Positions 37,192-47,200 of a DNA stretch of 64,000 nucleotides are shown piece after piece. The DNA lies in NCBI RefSeq assembly GCF_021729145.1, contig NZ_JAJSLW010000013.1, forward strand, positions 81,724 through 145,723, written 5' to 3'. Position numbers and translations under genes: made by a program. Source of the stretch: Membranihabitans maritimus. GTDB lineage: Bacteria; Bacteroidota; Bacteroidia; Chitinophagales; Saprospiraceae. Under the pieces are notes generated by a model. That model made no database searches. It was given only the letters and a program-made list of their open reading frames with translations, and was not told the DNA's origin. Positions within the stretch are counted from its first letter, which is position 1. Every line of letters begins with the position of its first letter.

Positions 37192-38202
37192 TTAAACCGA
37201 TTCCAGAAAAATTCTTTTTCCATTTCCATTTTTACTCCTTTCAGCGGCCTCCATAAAAGTGAAAATCTCAAGTGTTTCCGCGATGGAAACGGGTGGATTC
37301 TTTGTATCAAAAAATTTAACAATTTCATGCAACAAACCGTTATAACCATCAAATTCATTTAGCATCTGAATACCGTCTTCAGCATACACCAGACCACCAT
37401 AGCCTCCCTTACCTTTTCTGATCCCCCGGAAGGTACCCACACGGTTATCATTCCACATACCAACTACAAGATCAGTATCTTCGGTATAGGTTCTTTCTAC
37501 CCATTTGCAGCCTGTACCCATCAGGGTGAATAATATCTCCACCCCGTGTACACCATACCAAAACAGATCCGGATGATGTTCTTCAATATGGGCAGGACTA
37601 TAGGCATCCACACCATTAATTTGCCCTATACTCCCGTTCCTGATTTCTTCAGCACCATTTAAAAATCGTAACGAAGAAGAGGAAAACATGGGAGTGCCGG
37701 ACTCTTTAGCAGCTTTAGCAATTTTCCGAGCGTCTTCAATGGAACCGGCAAAAGGTTTATCTATAAAAACCGGCAATCCTGCCTCGAATACAGGTAATAC
37801 CTGCTCCAAATGTTTGTTCCCATCAATAGTCGTCAAAATAACATAGTCAACTTGATCAACAAGGGCTGAAATGGAATCCACAATTTCTACACCATGCTTT
37901 TTCACCTCGGCTGTAAATTCCGGAATTCGATTCTTCCATGCCAATATATTTTCTGTTCCTCTGGGATAGGCTGCGACAACCTTGTAATTACCAAATTCTC
38001 CAGACATTGCAGTATTTAAAGATTTGACAAAAGCAGGGCTATGTCCTGTATCCAAACCTATCATCCCTACCTTTTTTACCGTGTTCTGGACTCGTCCCAT
38101 ACCAAAAGATTGAAAGGGTTGAATCAGTCCTATCCCAACACCTGTGGCAACAGACTTTTTTAAAAAACTCCTCCTATTGGACTTCATTTTAATTTTTTGC
38201 AT
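37192..38202 (-). CDS. Gfo/Idh/MocA-family oxidoreductase with Tat signal
   Basis: NAD(P)-binding oxidoreductase of 336 residues. The start carries a twin-arginine motif, NRRSFLKKS (about 9-17), so the folded, cofactor-loaded protein is expected in the periplasm. Rossmann segment KKVGMIGLDTGHS; the family E-K-P motif is present as FIDKP (148-150). The C-terminal part has the beta-sheet domain. Tat-exported members in Bacteroidota often oxidise glycosides or sugars, some giving 3-keto products. It follows another Tat-type relative after 217 bases and precedes RraA. Met6 could also be the start. The sugar substrate is unknown. Confidence 0.86.
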   Translation of the reverse strand: MQKIKMKSNRRSFLKKSVATGVGIGLIQPFQSFGMGRVQNTVKKVGMIGLDTGHSPAFVKSLNTAMSGEFGNYKVVAAYPRGTENILAWKNRIPEFTAEVKKHGVEIVDSISALVDQVDYVILTTIDGNKHLEQVLPVFEAGLPVFIDKPFAGSIEDARKIAKAAKESGTPMFSSSSLRFLNGAEEIRNGSIGQINGVDAYSPAHIEEHHPDLFWYGVHGVEILFTLMGTGCKWVERTYTEDTDLVVGMWNDNRVGTFRGIRKGKGGYGGLVYAEDGIQMLNEFDGYNGLLHEIVKFFDTKNPPVSIAETLEIFTFMEAAERSKNGNGKRIFLESV

Positions 38203-38419
38203 TTCTATTCAATTAATAATTAAATGTTGACATCTCTATATACTCATGGCGTTTTGGTTTGACCGGTAATCTGGGCAGAAAAAAATGGATGATATCGAAG
38301 CAAAAAACGCAGACATTGCCGGGGTTACGTCGAGGCTTTCTGATGATGAAAACAGCCATTTTTGTCCGGCCCGCAGGGATCCCTTGGGAACAGAAAACGG
38401 TCAAAATCAAGCGTCATGG

Positions 38420-39799
38420 TTATAAATACTCTGAAGGAAACTTCCAGGGATCACGATACTCAGGTACTGCCATTTTCTTAGCCTTCTTATCACCAATAAT
38501 TTCTTCCGATTCAGGATCAAACTTGATAGATCTTCCCAACTTCAAGGACAATATACTAAGTTGAATAGGCATATCGACTTTAATGTGATAATCTGCATTG
38601 CATAAAGGCTGCTCTCCTTTTCTAACGGCGTTTAGCCATTCGAGTTCCTGCCCTGGCGAAGAGGGAATCGTTTCTTTTGGAGCAGACATTCCAGCCATAC
38701 GATCTCCTTCAGGTATTAAAATATGTGAATTATAATCTGTAATTAACGTACCATTGACTCCATGAAAATAGATACCCAACCTTCTTCTTGTTCCGGTTTC
38801 ATATCCTTTGCCTGTTTTATCAGCATTTTGGAAAGCCCAACCATGACTATTGGTCGAAGATTGCATCCAGGTCATTGTCAAGTTAGGGTATTGCCATATA
38901 ACTTCGTGGTTGTCATAAGCATCCCCGTCATCACGAATAGTATACCTACCACCCATAGCACTGATTTCTGTAGGGTATCCCAACTCTAAAGCCCAAATTG
39001 GTAAATCTGTGATATGAGGTGCCATCCCAAGTGTCCAACCTCCACTAAAATCCATCCAGAAACAATGATAAAAGGCATCTTTTACCAGGTTGGGGTTAAA
39101 GGATTGCATAGGTGAAGGACCTACCCAAAAGTCCCAATCCAGACCAGAAGGGACCTTGCCTGTATTCATACCTGAACCTACACCGTTGGGGGCTTCGTTC
39201 ATAACAAAAAAAGTTCGAACGGTATTGATAGCACCCAGATTTCCGGAGCGTACCAATTCCACCATTCTACGGTAATGATCACCGGCGTGAATTTGTGTGC
39301 CGATTTGATTGATTGTTCCATGCTTACGAAATGCATTTCTTATTACCAGGCTTTCTGCCGGAAACATAGACATTGGCTTTTGCAAATAAACATCGACACC
39401 AGCTTCAGCCGCTGCCACCGCTTGCAACGCGTGCCAATGGGCAGGTGTAGCTATTATCACAGCATCCAGGTCCGGATGTTCCAATAATTTTCTAAAATCT
39501 CGGTACCCTGTACACGTACTTTTATACTTTTCCACTATGGGATCAAGGCGCTCTGACCAGACATCACAGGCGGCCACCAGTTCGACACCCTCATCCTGCA
39601 TACAAGCCTGTAAATTAGCTTTCCCTAATCCTCCACAACCAATAATACCTAAATTAATTTTATCATTTGGCGCCGTTCTATTTTCTTTATTGATAACAGC
39701 TGAAGGTACAATATATGGCATAGAAATAGCTGATAGCGCTGTTGTTTTGACAAACTTCCTTCTATTTATAGATGGTTGAGATATTCTTTTTTTATTCAT
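38420..39799 (-). CDS. Gfo/Idh/MocA-family oxidoreductase with Tat signal, larger member
   Basis: Second sugar-oxidoreductase-like protein, 459 residues. Tat motif INRRKFVKTT (about 11-20), Rossmann motif GIIGCGGLGK (51-60), a HWHALQA segment and QKP (140-142) in place of the usual E-K-P. It also has the family C-terminal region with DMPIQLSILS near the end. It is longer than the other member and matches the group with Trp-rich substrate domain (GLDWDFWVGP). It lies 32 bases downstream of the DUF6807 lipoprotein. Together these suggest an extracytoplasmic oxidation step in locus 3. Function inferred from family and context. Confidence 0.86.
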   Translation of the reverse strand: MNKKRISQPSINRRKFVKTTALSAISMPYIVPSAVINKENRTAPNDKINLGIIGCGGLGKANLQACMQDEGVELVAACDVWSERLDPIVEKYKSTCTGYRDFRKLLEHPDLDAVIIATPAHWHALQAVAAAEAGVDVYLQKPMSMFPAESLVIRNAFRKHGTINQIGTQIHAGDHYRRMVELVRSGNLGAINTVRTFFVMNEAPNGVGSGMNTGKVPSGLDWDFWVGPSPMQSFNPNLVKDAFYHCFWMDFSGGWTLGMAPHITDLPIWALELGYPTEISAMGGRYTIRDDGDAYDNHEVIWQYPNLTMTWMQSSTNSHGWAFQNADKTGKGYETGTRRRLGIYFHGVNGTLITDYNSHILIPEGDRMAGMSAPKETIPSSPGQELEWLNAVRKGEQPLCNADYHIKVDMPIQLSILSLKLGRSIKFDPESEEIIGDKKAKKMAVPEYRDPWKFPSEYL

Positions 39800-39831
39800 T
39801 CTTCACGATTTTTATTATATGACTGATTAAA

Positions 39832-40884
39832 TTATTGTCCCCTGAAAAAAGGTATAGATGAATTTTCTGAATGATAATCATCCCACCACTTTTGATAAAT
39901 TCCGGATTCCTTTAATTCCCCTTCGTACACAACGATTCTATATTTCAATTCCAATGGTTCATTAACTGTTAGTAAAAACCTGCTACCGGGGGTAGGGAAA
40001 GTCGGCTGCACCCAGGACAAATCGGGATATTCAACCCAATCTCCCGGATATTCAGGATTGGATGAATGCTGTAATACAACCATTCCACTTATTTCTCCTG
40101 AATTCTCAAATATTCCACTAAAATCAGACCAGGCCCTCAACCTTTTTTGCGAAGTCGAATCGGTGTGGTATTGAATCTTTTGATTATCTGGTGTCTGCAT
40201 CCTTATATTCAATCCTCCATAACTATCGGTATTCCGAGTTGCAATAGTAATACTATCTTTCAGTGCATTAAATCGAAAGGCCAAATCTATAATCCTATAA
40301 TTCCCATTTTTTTCATACACCCTGATAATTGCTTGTTCATTGACAATAGCTTCCCTATCTTCCCACCGCCAAATATTTTCCGCCTGTAACTGAGCATACT
40401 GCTTTTCATTAGACATTTCAATTCTGCCTGTAGGACGCGCAAACACTTTCTGCAAGGCATAAATATCCCCTTGTTCTGAACCAAACTGGACCTCTGGCCA
40501 TGCCCAGAATATTCCCCTGTGATGGGGGTGACCACCAGCTGGCCAGTCGCGTGTCAACATTTCCCCTTTTAACCCATATAAAGGATGTATATAATTACTC
40601 CGGGGAATAGCATACAACTCAGCCGTAACAAATGTGTCTCTTTCTCTACGATTATAATTTTCGGGTTTAGCATCTTCTAACCTTACTACATTCTCATCAT
40701 ATACAGTTTGATAATTATATTGCAATATGGTCTTATTATTCTCTTCGAATATGTACTGGCCGTTTTCCGGATTTCTTTTTACAATTAATCCCGGATCAGC
40801 TGAATCCATTTGACAACTAAATAACTGCAGAACTAAAATCCAAATACATGGATTTCCGTATGTGTTTCGATATAAAATCTTCAT
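39832..40884 (-). CDS. DUF6807 (PmoA-like) family lipoprotein
   Basis: Exported protein of 350 residues with a probable lipobox, LFSC (Cys24). The signature YIHPLYGLKGEMLTRDWP followed by HPHHRG-IFWAW belongs to the family once named methane oxygenase PmoA (PF14100, DUF6807). These proteins are frequent beside Gfo/Idh/MocA oxidoreductases and sugar-utilisation genes in Bacteroidota and Planctomycetes, and have no firmly established activity to my knowledge. The His-rich motif suggests a metal or sugar-binding site. It is 52 bases from the sulfatase and 32 from the Gfo/Idh gene, so it belongs to the locus 3 operon. Confidence 0.78.
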   Translation of the reverse strand: MKILYRNTYGNPCIWILVLQLFSCQMDSADPGLIVKRNPENGQYIFEENNKTILQYNYQTVYDENVVRLEDAKPENYNRRERDTFVTAELYAIPRSNYIHPLYGLKGEMLTRDWPAGGHPHHRGIFWAWPEVQFGSEQGDIYALQKVFARPTGRIEMSNEKQYAQLQAENIWRWEDREAIVNEQAIIRVYEKNGNYRIIDLAFRFNALKDSITIATRNTDSYGGLNIRMQTPDNQKIQYHTDSTSQKRLRAWSDFSGIFENSGEISGMVVLQHSSNPEYPGDWVEYPDLSWVQPTFPTPGSRFLLTVNEPLELKYRIVVYEGELKESGIYQKWWDDYHSENSSIPFFRGQ

Positions 40885-40936
40885 TGGCTTGCGTTTTATA
40901 ATATCTTAAAAATAATGATTCTCATATTTGAATCTT

Positions 40937-42424
40937 TCATTCTGTTTTATAAAATGATGCCTTCTTCATAATTTGCAACAATTCATTGACCTTTTCAGGG
41001 TATTCTTCAGCCCTATTGATAGTGGGCACCTCTTCACGAGCATAATCAAATAGTTCTATCTCATTTGGTTTGTCATTCCTATCCCACACCATCAATCTGT
41101 AATTTTCATCCCTTACTGAATATCCTTTTGCCCCAAATGCCTCTCTTGCACTAAAGGAAACATTCTTCACCCTGGCATCTGGATCATTAATTACACCTAC
41201 CAAACTTTTTCCTTCCAAATAATCCGGTTTAGTCAATCCGCACAAATCACTTAAAGTAGGGAAAATATCAACTGTTTCTACAATGGATTCCGTCCGTACA
41301 CCAGCGGATTTCAAATTAGGTATTTTGATTATCAGCGGACTGTTGAGGGCCAGATCATAATTCGTATATTTTCCCCAGATGCCATATTCGCCAAGGTGCC
41401 ATCCATGGTCTCCCCACAATACAACAATGGTTCGATCTTCCATCCCCAATGATTTAATTTCATCCAAAACTTTACCTATTTGAGCATCGACATAACTCAC
41501 CGCAGCACAATAGCCATGTTTAAGGATTTTCCCTTTTTCGCGAGAAATAATATAATTACTTGTATCGCCAGTCCATGTATAATGCGTTCTTGGTTCGTAA
41601 CTTTCTCTATTACTATGTAAAGAAATTCTAGAATCAATTTCATTTGGAGGATTTGTCACCCTGGCCGCCTCCAATTCATTCTGATCGTAAAGATCCCAAT
41701 ATTTTTTTGGGGCATTAAAGGGTAAATGAGGTTTATAAAATCCCACTGCCAAAAAGAAAGCAGTATCCTTCAGAGCATTTAATTGTTTAATTGCCTCCTG
41801 AGCATTCAATCCATCAGCATATCCTTCATCAGACACATCCCCTGCTTCAAAAGGAGGCATTCCCGTATCATTTTGACGATCATATCCATATCTTCTAAAC
41901 TTACCATGATTATATGAAAAAAATGCATTCCAGGGATTTTTCCACTTTCCAACGGGGGCATAGGTAGTATCCCAGCTATAAGGTACTTCTGGTACTAATT
42001 GCAAAGAATCCATTACGCCTCCGGGCTTATGGCTGATTTTACCGATCCCAACCGTTTTATATCCGTTTTCCTTAAATAATTGAGGTAGAGAAAAAATGCT
42101 GTCTGGTTTTTGACCTGATACCCTTATAGAACTAAAGACATCCCAATTCAAAGTTCTGCGTCCTGCCAATAAGGTAGATCTTGAAGGACCACATGCAGCG
42201 CAGTTAACAAAGTGATTCATAAAAACCCTACTCTCAGCCCCTAATTGGTCAATATTGGGGGTGTGCATATAAGTTGCTCCAAAATAATTTATTTCCGGGC
42301 GTAAATCGTCTACTGCAATAAACACCACATTCCATTTCTTCTGAGAGAGACCTTCTTTATTTGTCGAACAGCTGCCCAAAATGAGGAGAAGAACCATTAT
42401 GTGTAGAAATATAAATATCTTCAT
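40937..42424 (-). CDS. Sulfatase lipoprotein, iduronate-2-sulfatase-like
   Basis: Formylglycine-dependent sulfatase of 495 residues. Lipobox GSC (Cys19). Metal ligands Asp39-Asp40 (AVDDLRP). The maturation motif is C-G-P-S-R (78-82), preceded by CAA, with SRSTLLAGRR following. GHHGW-type motif appears as WGDHGWHLGEYG, the pattern of iduronate-2-sulfatase-like proteins; subfamily S1_7 is likely but unchecked. It sits 39 bases after SusD in locus 3 and is the only sulfatase there. Expected to remove a sulfate at the cell surface or in the periplasm before oxidation of the sugar by the exported oxidoreductases. Confidence 0.88.
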   Translation of the reverse strand: MKIFIFLHIMVLLLILGSCSTNKEGLSQKKWNVVFIAVDDLRPEINYFGATYMHTPNIDQLGAESRVFMNHFVNCAACGPSRSTLLAGRRTLNWDVFSSIRVSGQKPDSIFSLPQLFKENGYKTVGIGKISHKPGGVMDSLQLVPEVPYSWDTTYAPVGKWKNPWNAFFSYNHGKFRRYGYDRQNDTGMPPFEAGDVSDEGYADGLNAQEAIKQLNALKDTAFFLAVGFYKPHLPFNAPKKYWDLYDQNELEAARVTNPPNEIDSRISLHSNRESYEPRTHYTWTGDTSNYIISREKGKILKHGYCAAVSYVDAQIGKVLDEIKSLGMEDRTIVVLWGDHGWHLGEYGIWGKYTNYDLALNSPLIIKIPNLKSAGVRTESIVETVDIFPTLSDLCGLTKPDYLEGKSLVGVINDPDARVKNVSFSAREAFGAKGYSVRDENYRLMVWDRNDKPNEIELFDYAREEVPTINRAEEYPEKVNELLQIMKKASFYKTE

Positions 42425-42463
42425 CTATTGTAATTTATAGATAATCCAGGTAAAATTAGTCGT

Positions 42464-44209
42464 CTAACACCAGCCTGGATTTTGAGTAAGGGCTTCATTC
42501 AATGTCAATTCTTCCGTCGAAACAGGACTTAAATAGTCTCTTTGTAGATTAAAACCATATCCATTTGGCAATTGGTCTTTTAATGGATCAAAGTATCCAT
42601 CTGTCAAATTAAAATTTTCCGCTGACAAATTGGGATAGTTGACATTATTAAATTTAGCACCCAAAGGTCGTTGGTTTGTAATTAATTCATCTGCAGCAGC
42701 CCATCTGGCTATATCATCCCACCTAAACCCTTCTGCAACTAATTCAATCCTCCTTTCCCTTCTGATTTCATTAATTACTGGGGACAATTCAGGAAAATCC
42801 CAATTTGGGTCAACTTGAATTTCTGAAATCACCAAATCAGGCATACTTACTCTTGTCCTCAATAGGTTAATACTTTTATCCAAATCATTTTGTGTTATAA
42901 TTCCCAATTCGGCCTTCGCTTCTGCATAAATCAATAAGGCTTCTGCATAACGCATTATTACCCATCCGGTGTAGCCCACACCGGAGGTGGTTTGGCTTGC
43001 GTGATGAACAGGATCAAAGTTCAGGGTTTTACATATTTGATATCCTGTTGTATTTTTGGTATGAGCCGGCAATTCCACTACTGGTCTATTAAATACTGTG
43101 GTATCACCCTCTGATATTTGCAGAGGAAATCCCGGAGTAAATACCGTTTGCTTCATTCGCAAATCTCTATTTTCCACTACCAGTTGCAAATTATCATCAC
43201 CTTGATATAGTACATTCTTTTCTCCGGATGATTGAAATATGGGGTGACCATCTGTACAAAGATATGAATCGATAAGGGATTTTGTCAAACCGGCCCCTCC
43301 GGATAACCCTCTTGCAGTCTGAAACATTCTGGCATGTCCGAGTCCAAGGGAAACGTCGTATTTTTTCCACAATAAGACTTCTGAGTGATTAGAATAGTCA
43401 ACTTCTCCGAACATAAAATAATCCCAATCGGGATTCCCTGTATTATGGATAGAATATGCCCCGCTATTTATAAGAGTTTCAGAAGCTTCAACAGCCTGCG
43501 AAAAATATCGATCCGGGTCGGGATTAGAAACCCCAAATACACTCCCAGCATGATATTTTTCCCAGGTTCCTTCGTATAATGCGACACGTGACTTAAACAA
43601 TAATGCAATTCCCCTTGACAAACGGGTTCTGTCTTCTGTAATTTCAGAAGGTAAATATTCAATGGCCAGATCTAATTCTGATAGGATATAATCTATAACC
43701 TCATTTCTCGGAGTTCTGGGGGCATATAGACCTTCAGAATTTGTATTTAGTGGCTCCGTAATTAAAGGGACTGCACCGTATTCCTTCACTAAATCAAAAT
43801 ACAATTTAGCCCTAAAAAAATGAGCTTCTCCTACAAATCTCTGGTAATCTTCGAATTCAGCATCCACCGTTTGATAATTAGCAAGAAATATATTAAGTGC
43901 TCTGATACTACTGTAGTCCCACCCTCCTGAACCAGGTACAACTCTACTCCCCAACAATCTGGGATAGGCTAAAGCAAAGGCCATATCATTGCCGTCCCTA
44001 TCCTCCTCAAAAATAAATTCATACCTATCAGAACCAGAAACCGGAAAGACCGTAGGATAAAATTGGTTAACATATAATTCTAAATCATTGACCGTCTTCC
44101 AATAATCAACCGTTGATATTTCATCCAAAGGGAAACGATCCAAATGCTCCTTACAAGAAGTAAGGGAAAGTATTATAAAGCCGAAAAATATTAAATTTAA
44201 AAATTTCAT
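42464..44209 (-). CDS. SusD/RagB-family nutrient-binding lipoprotein (locus 3)
   Basis: Surface lipoprotein of 581 residues, lipobox LTSC (Cys19), then HLDRFPLDEIS. Typical helical core with GEAHFFRAKLYFDLVKEYG and EIRRERRIELVAEGFRWDD; the end is QNPGWC, with one Cys beyond the usual QNPGW. Shares GTWEKYHAGS with the SusD of locus 1, so the two are closer to each other than to the other pairs. It starts 12 bases after the SusC stop. Ligand unknown. Confidence 0.93.
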   Translation of the reverse strand: MKFLNLIFFGFIILSLTSCKEHLDRFPLDEISTVDYWKTVNDLELYVNQFYPTVFPVSGSDRYEFIFEEDRDGNDMAFALAYPRLLGSRVVPGSGGWDYSSIRALNIFLANYQTVDAEFEDYQRFVGEAHFFRAKLYFDLVKEYGAVPLITEPLNTNSEGLYAPRTPRNEVIDYILSELDLAIEYLPSEITEDRTRLSRGIALLFKSRVALYEGTWEKYHAGSVFGVSNPDPDRYFSQAVEASETLINSGAYSIHNTGNPDWDYFMFGEVDYSNHSEVLLWKKYDVSLGLGHARMFQTARGLSGGAGLTKSLIDSYLCTDGHPIFQSSGEKNVLYQGDDNLQLVVENRDLRMKQTVFTPGFPLQISEGDTTVFNRPVVELPAHTKNTTGYQICKTLNFDPVHHASQTTSGVGYTGWVIMRYAEALLIYAEAKAELGIITQNDLDKSINLLRTRVSMPDLVISEIQVDPNWDFPELSPVINEIRRERRIELVAEGFRWDDIARWAAADELITNQRPLGAKFNNVNYPNLSAENFNLTDGYFDPLKDQLPNGYGFNLQRDYLSPVSTEELTLNEALTQNPGWC

Positions 44210-44221
44210 ATCTATTTATTT

Positions 44222-47200
44222 TTATAGACCTACATTTATTCCAATCGCAAAAACTCTTCTTTGTGGATGCACTTTTCCAACACCCCATCCTACAGAGTTT
44301 AGTGCTTCAGGGTCTAATAGTTTGGTTAATGGGGTCAGGGTCAACAAGTTTTCTCCCGATAAAAACAACCTCACATTATCCATTCTCAATTTTGTCAACA
44401 TTTCCTCTGTAAATGAATATCCAATTGTTAGATTTTTCAATCTCACATAGGAAGCATTTTCCATAAAACGTGTTTGGATTTCCTTATTTTTATAATCTTC
44501 CTGGGACAAATAAGGTCGAGGGTAAAAGCCATTGGTATTAGGTCCCAAAATATTTGTTTCATCCGATGGTCTCCAATAATCAGTAGTCTGTGTCCAAACA
44601 TTCATATTCCACCATTGATGGCCATTAAAACCAAAGTATGACATATCCGTAGGTTCAAAGGCAAAGTCTCTTTTCAAGACTCCCTGCCAGAACATACGAA
44701 TATCAAAACCTTTCCAGGTTACTCCACCGGACACACCCAACAAAAATCTTGATAAATTATTCCCGATTACTTTAAAGTCTCCGGGAGAATTAGCAGTCCC
44801 TTCCCCTCTTGTAATTTTATTATCTCCATCTAAATCAGAATACCGAATATCACCTGGTCCCCATCTGGGAAAGAAAATAGATTGGTCCGGACCTGCTTCT
44901 ACCTCGCTTTGGGTCTGGTAAATACCATCACTCACCAAACCATAAATATCTCCGACCACTCTTCCTTCAAACCAGGTACTCAAGGTTTTTGTTGGATTGT
45001 TATATTGGGTAACCGTGGATACATTGTCTGCCAAATTAGCCGTTACATCATACCTAAGACCATTGTCAAACTGATCCTGCCACTTCAATTGAATTTCAAA
45101 ACCATTGGTTTCTAAAGTAGCATTATTTGAAAGAGGTACTGATGTTCCCAATACTCGGGGCAAAGCTTCTGCAGGACCAAACATATTTGTTGTCTCCCTT
45201 GAATAAATATCAAAAGTTGCACTCAACCTTCCACGTAAAAAAGTGGCATCAATGCCGAAATTTAACGTTGTAGAAGTTTCCCATGTAAGGTCCTCTCTCA
45301 CTAAACCAGGAGCAAGGGTATAATTAGGGCGATTATCTCCCATTATCCATCCAAGGTTTTGACTAATTCCGAGTGTATTTAAGTATAAATAATTATCAAC
45401 ATTTTGATTTCCTAAAGATCCGTAAGAAAGACGGAACTTGAGAATATTGACAACCGGTTCAATGTCTCTCCAGAAATTTTCATTCGAAATATTATAACCC
45501 GCAGAAGCTGAAGGGAAAAAGCCCCATCTTCTATCTTGCGCAAATCGCGAAGAACCGTCATATCTGGCGTTAACTTCGAATAAATAAATCTCCTTTAAAT
45601 TGTAGGTAAAACGACCAAAAGTTCCCATGGTAGACCAATGCGACTTTGAGTCATCCAGAAAGAATTCCCCGGTAGCAGTGCTAAGAGAAGTAACATTACT
45701 GGTTACTATTTCATTTCTCTTACCCCAAAGTCTGTCAAATTGATTCAATTCCGTCTCAAAACCTCCAAGGATTCCAAAGTTATGCTTGTTATCTATATTC
45801 AAATTATACGATGAAATAACATTGAAAAGCTGGTAATTTTCGTTGCTGAATTCACTTTCAAAAGCATCAATGGGATAAGCGATAATATATTCTTCACCTG
45901 ATGGAAAGCTTCCGGTCACTGTTTCCTCATTGTCATCTCTTCTTAAAGAATTGTTTCTGTAATTATATCTAAAACGTGTTTTCCAGTTAGTAACTGGTTC
46001 AAACTCAATCCCAAGCGACAAATTATACGTATTCTCCGAAATATTTTCTTTCCCACCATTTAGCATAGGAATATAAGATATGTTTGAGAATTCACCATTG
46101 GGTAATATCAATGGCCTGAAAGAATTGTTCCTGTAAAAGTTGTGATACATTGTAGTACGATCCCAACCTTGCTGCGTATTAAAATATTGAAATTGCTCAT
46201 TAATTAATTTGGCATTTAACGTTACAGAAACCCAATCAGCAGGATTTGATCCTACATTCATAGTCACATTGTACCGATTATAGTGATTATCTCCGTACCG
46301 AAGTTCTCCGGGTTGGTCCCACACTCCCGCTGATATAAAATAAGAATTATTTTCACCCCCTCCACTTACACTTAAATCATGTTTTTGTCTCATTACCCTA
46401 TCATCATAATAGATGTGCAACCAATCATTGTTTCCATTCCCTGCAATACTCCAAATACCATTTCCCCGCCAATCACTTCCATCTTCCATTAGCCAGGTTT
46501 CTTCGGAAATATTGCCTTCCATGTAATCCCTGACACGGCTGTAATTTTCCTCCGTAAAATTTGCACCCAAACCTGCATTGATACTGGCTTGATCATGGGC
46601 TGACATATATTCCAGAGAATTGGCCATATGAGGCAACCCAATAGGACTGGAAAATGATATATTATTAGAATAACTTACTGATACACGCTCATTATTAGAT
46701 CCTTGTTTCGTCTTAATCAATATAACTCCATAAGGTGCTCTTGCTCCGTAAATGGCTGAAGCTGCAGCATCTTTTAGTACAGAAATAGATTCAATATCAC
46801 TTGGATTGATAGCATTGATATCCATTGGGACACCATCAACTAAAACAAATGGAGCTGTATTTCCTGTTAAAGACCCCAATCCCCTAATGTCAATATTTAA
46901 TTCTCCTCCCGGTTCAGCACTCATTCCCGAAGTACTAATATTTAAATTAGGAACCACACCTTGTAAGGTTTCACTTACATTGGTTACCGGCCTACGTTCA
47001 ATCTGTTCTGTACTTACCGTAGCTACAGACCCTGTCATGTTTACCTTTTTTTGCGTTCCGTATCCTACAACTACAACTTCGTCCAATGTCTGTGAATCCT
47101 CCAGTAAGGTTATGGTTAAATCACCCCTACCATTGACATCAACCTCTTTGGTTTGATACCCCAAATATGATATGATTAAAACCGCCCGTTCATCTATATC

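Noticed and set aside
38285..38425. A 46-codon plus-strand ORF in a locally GC-richer spacer between the two Gfo/Idh genes
   Set aside because: It overlaps the 3' end of the neighbouring gene on the opposite strand, lacks recognisable motifs and a convincing start region, so it is not listed as a gene.
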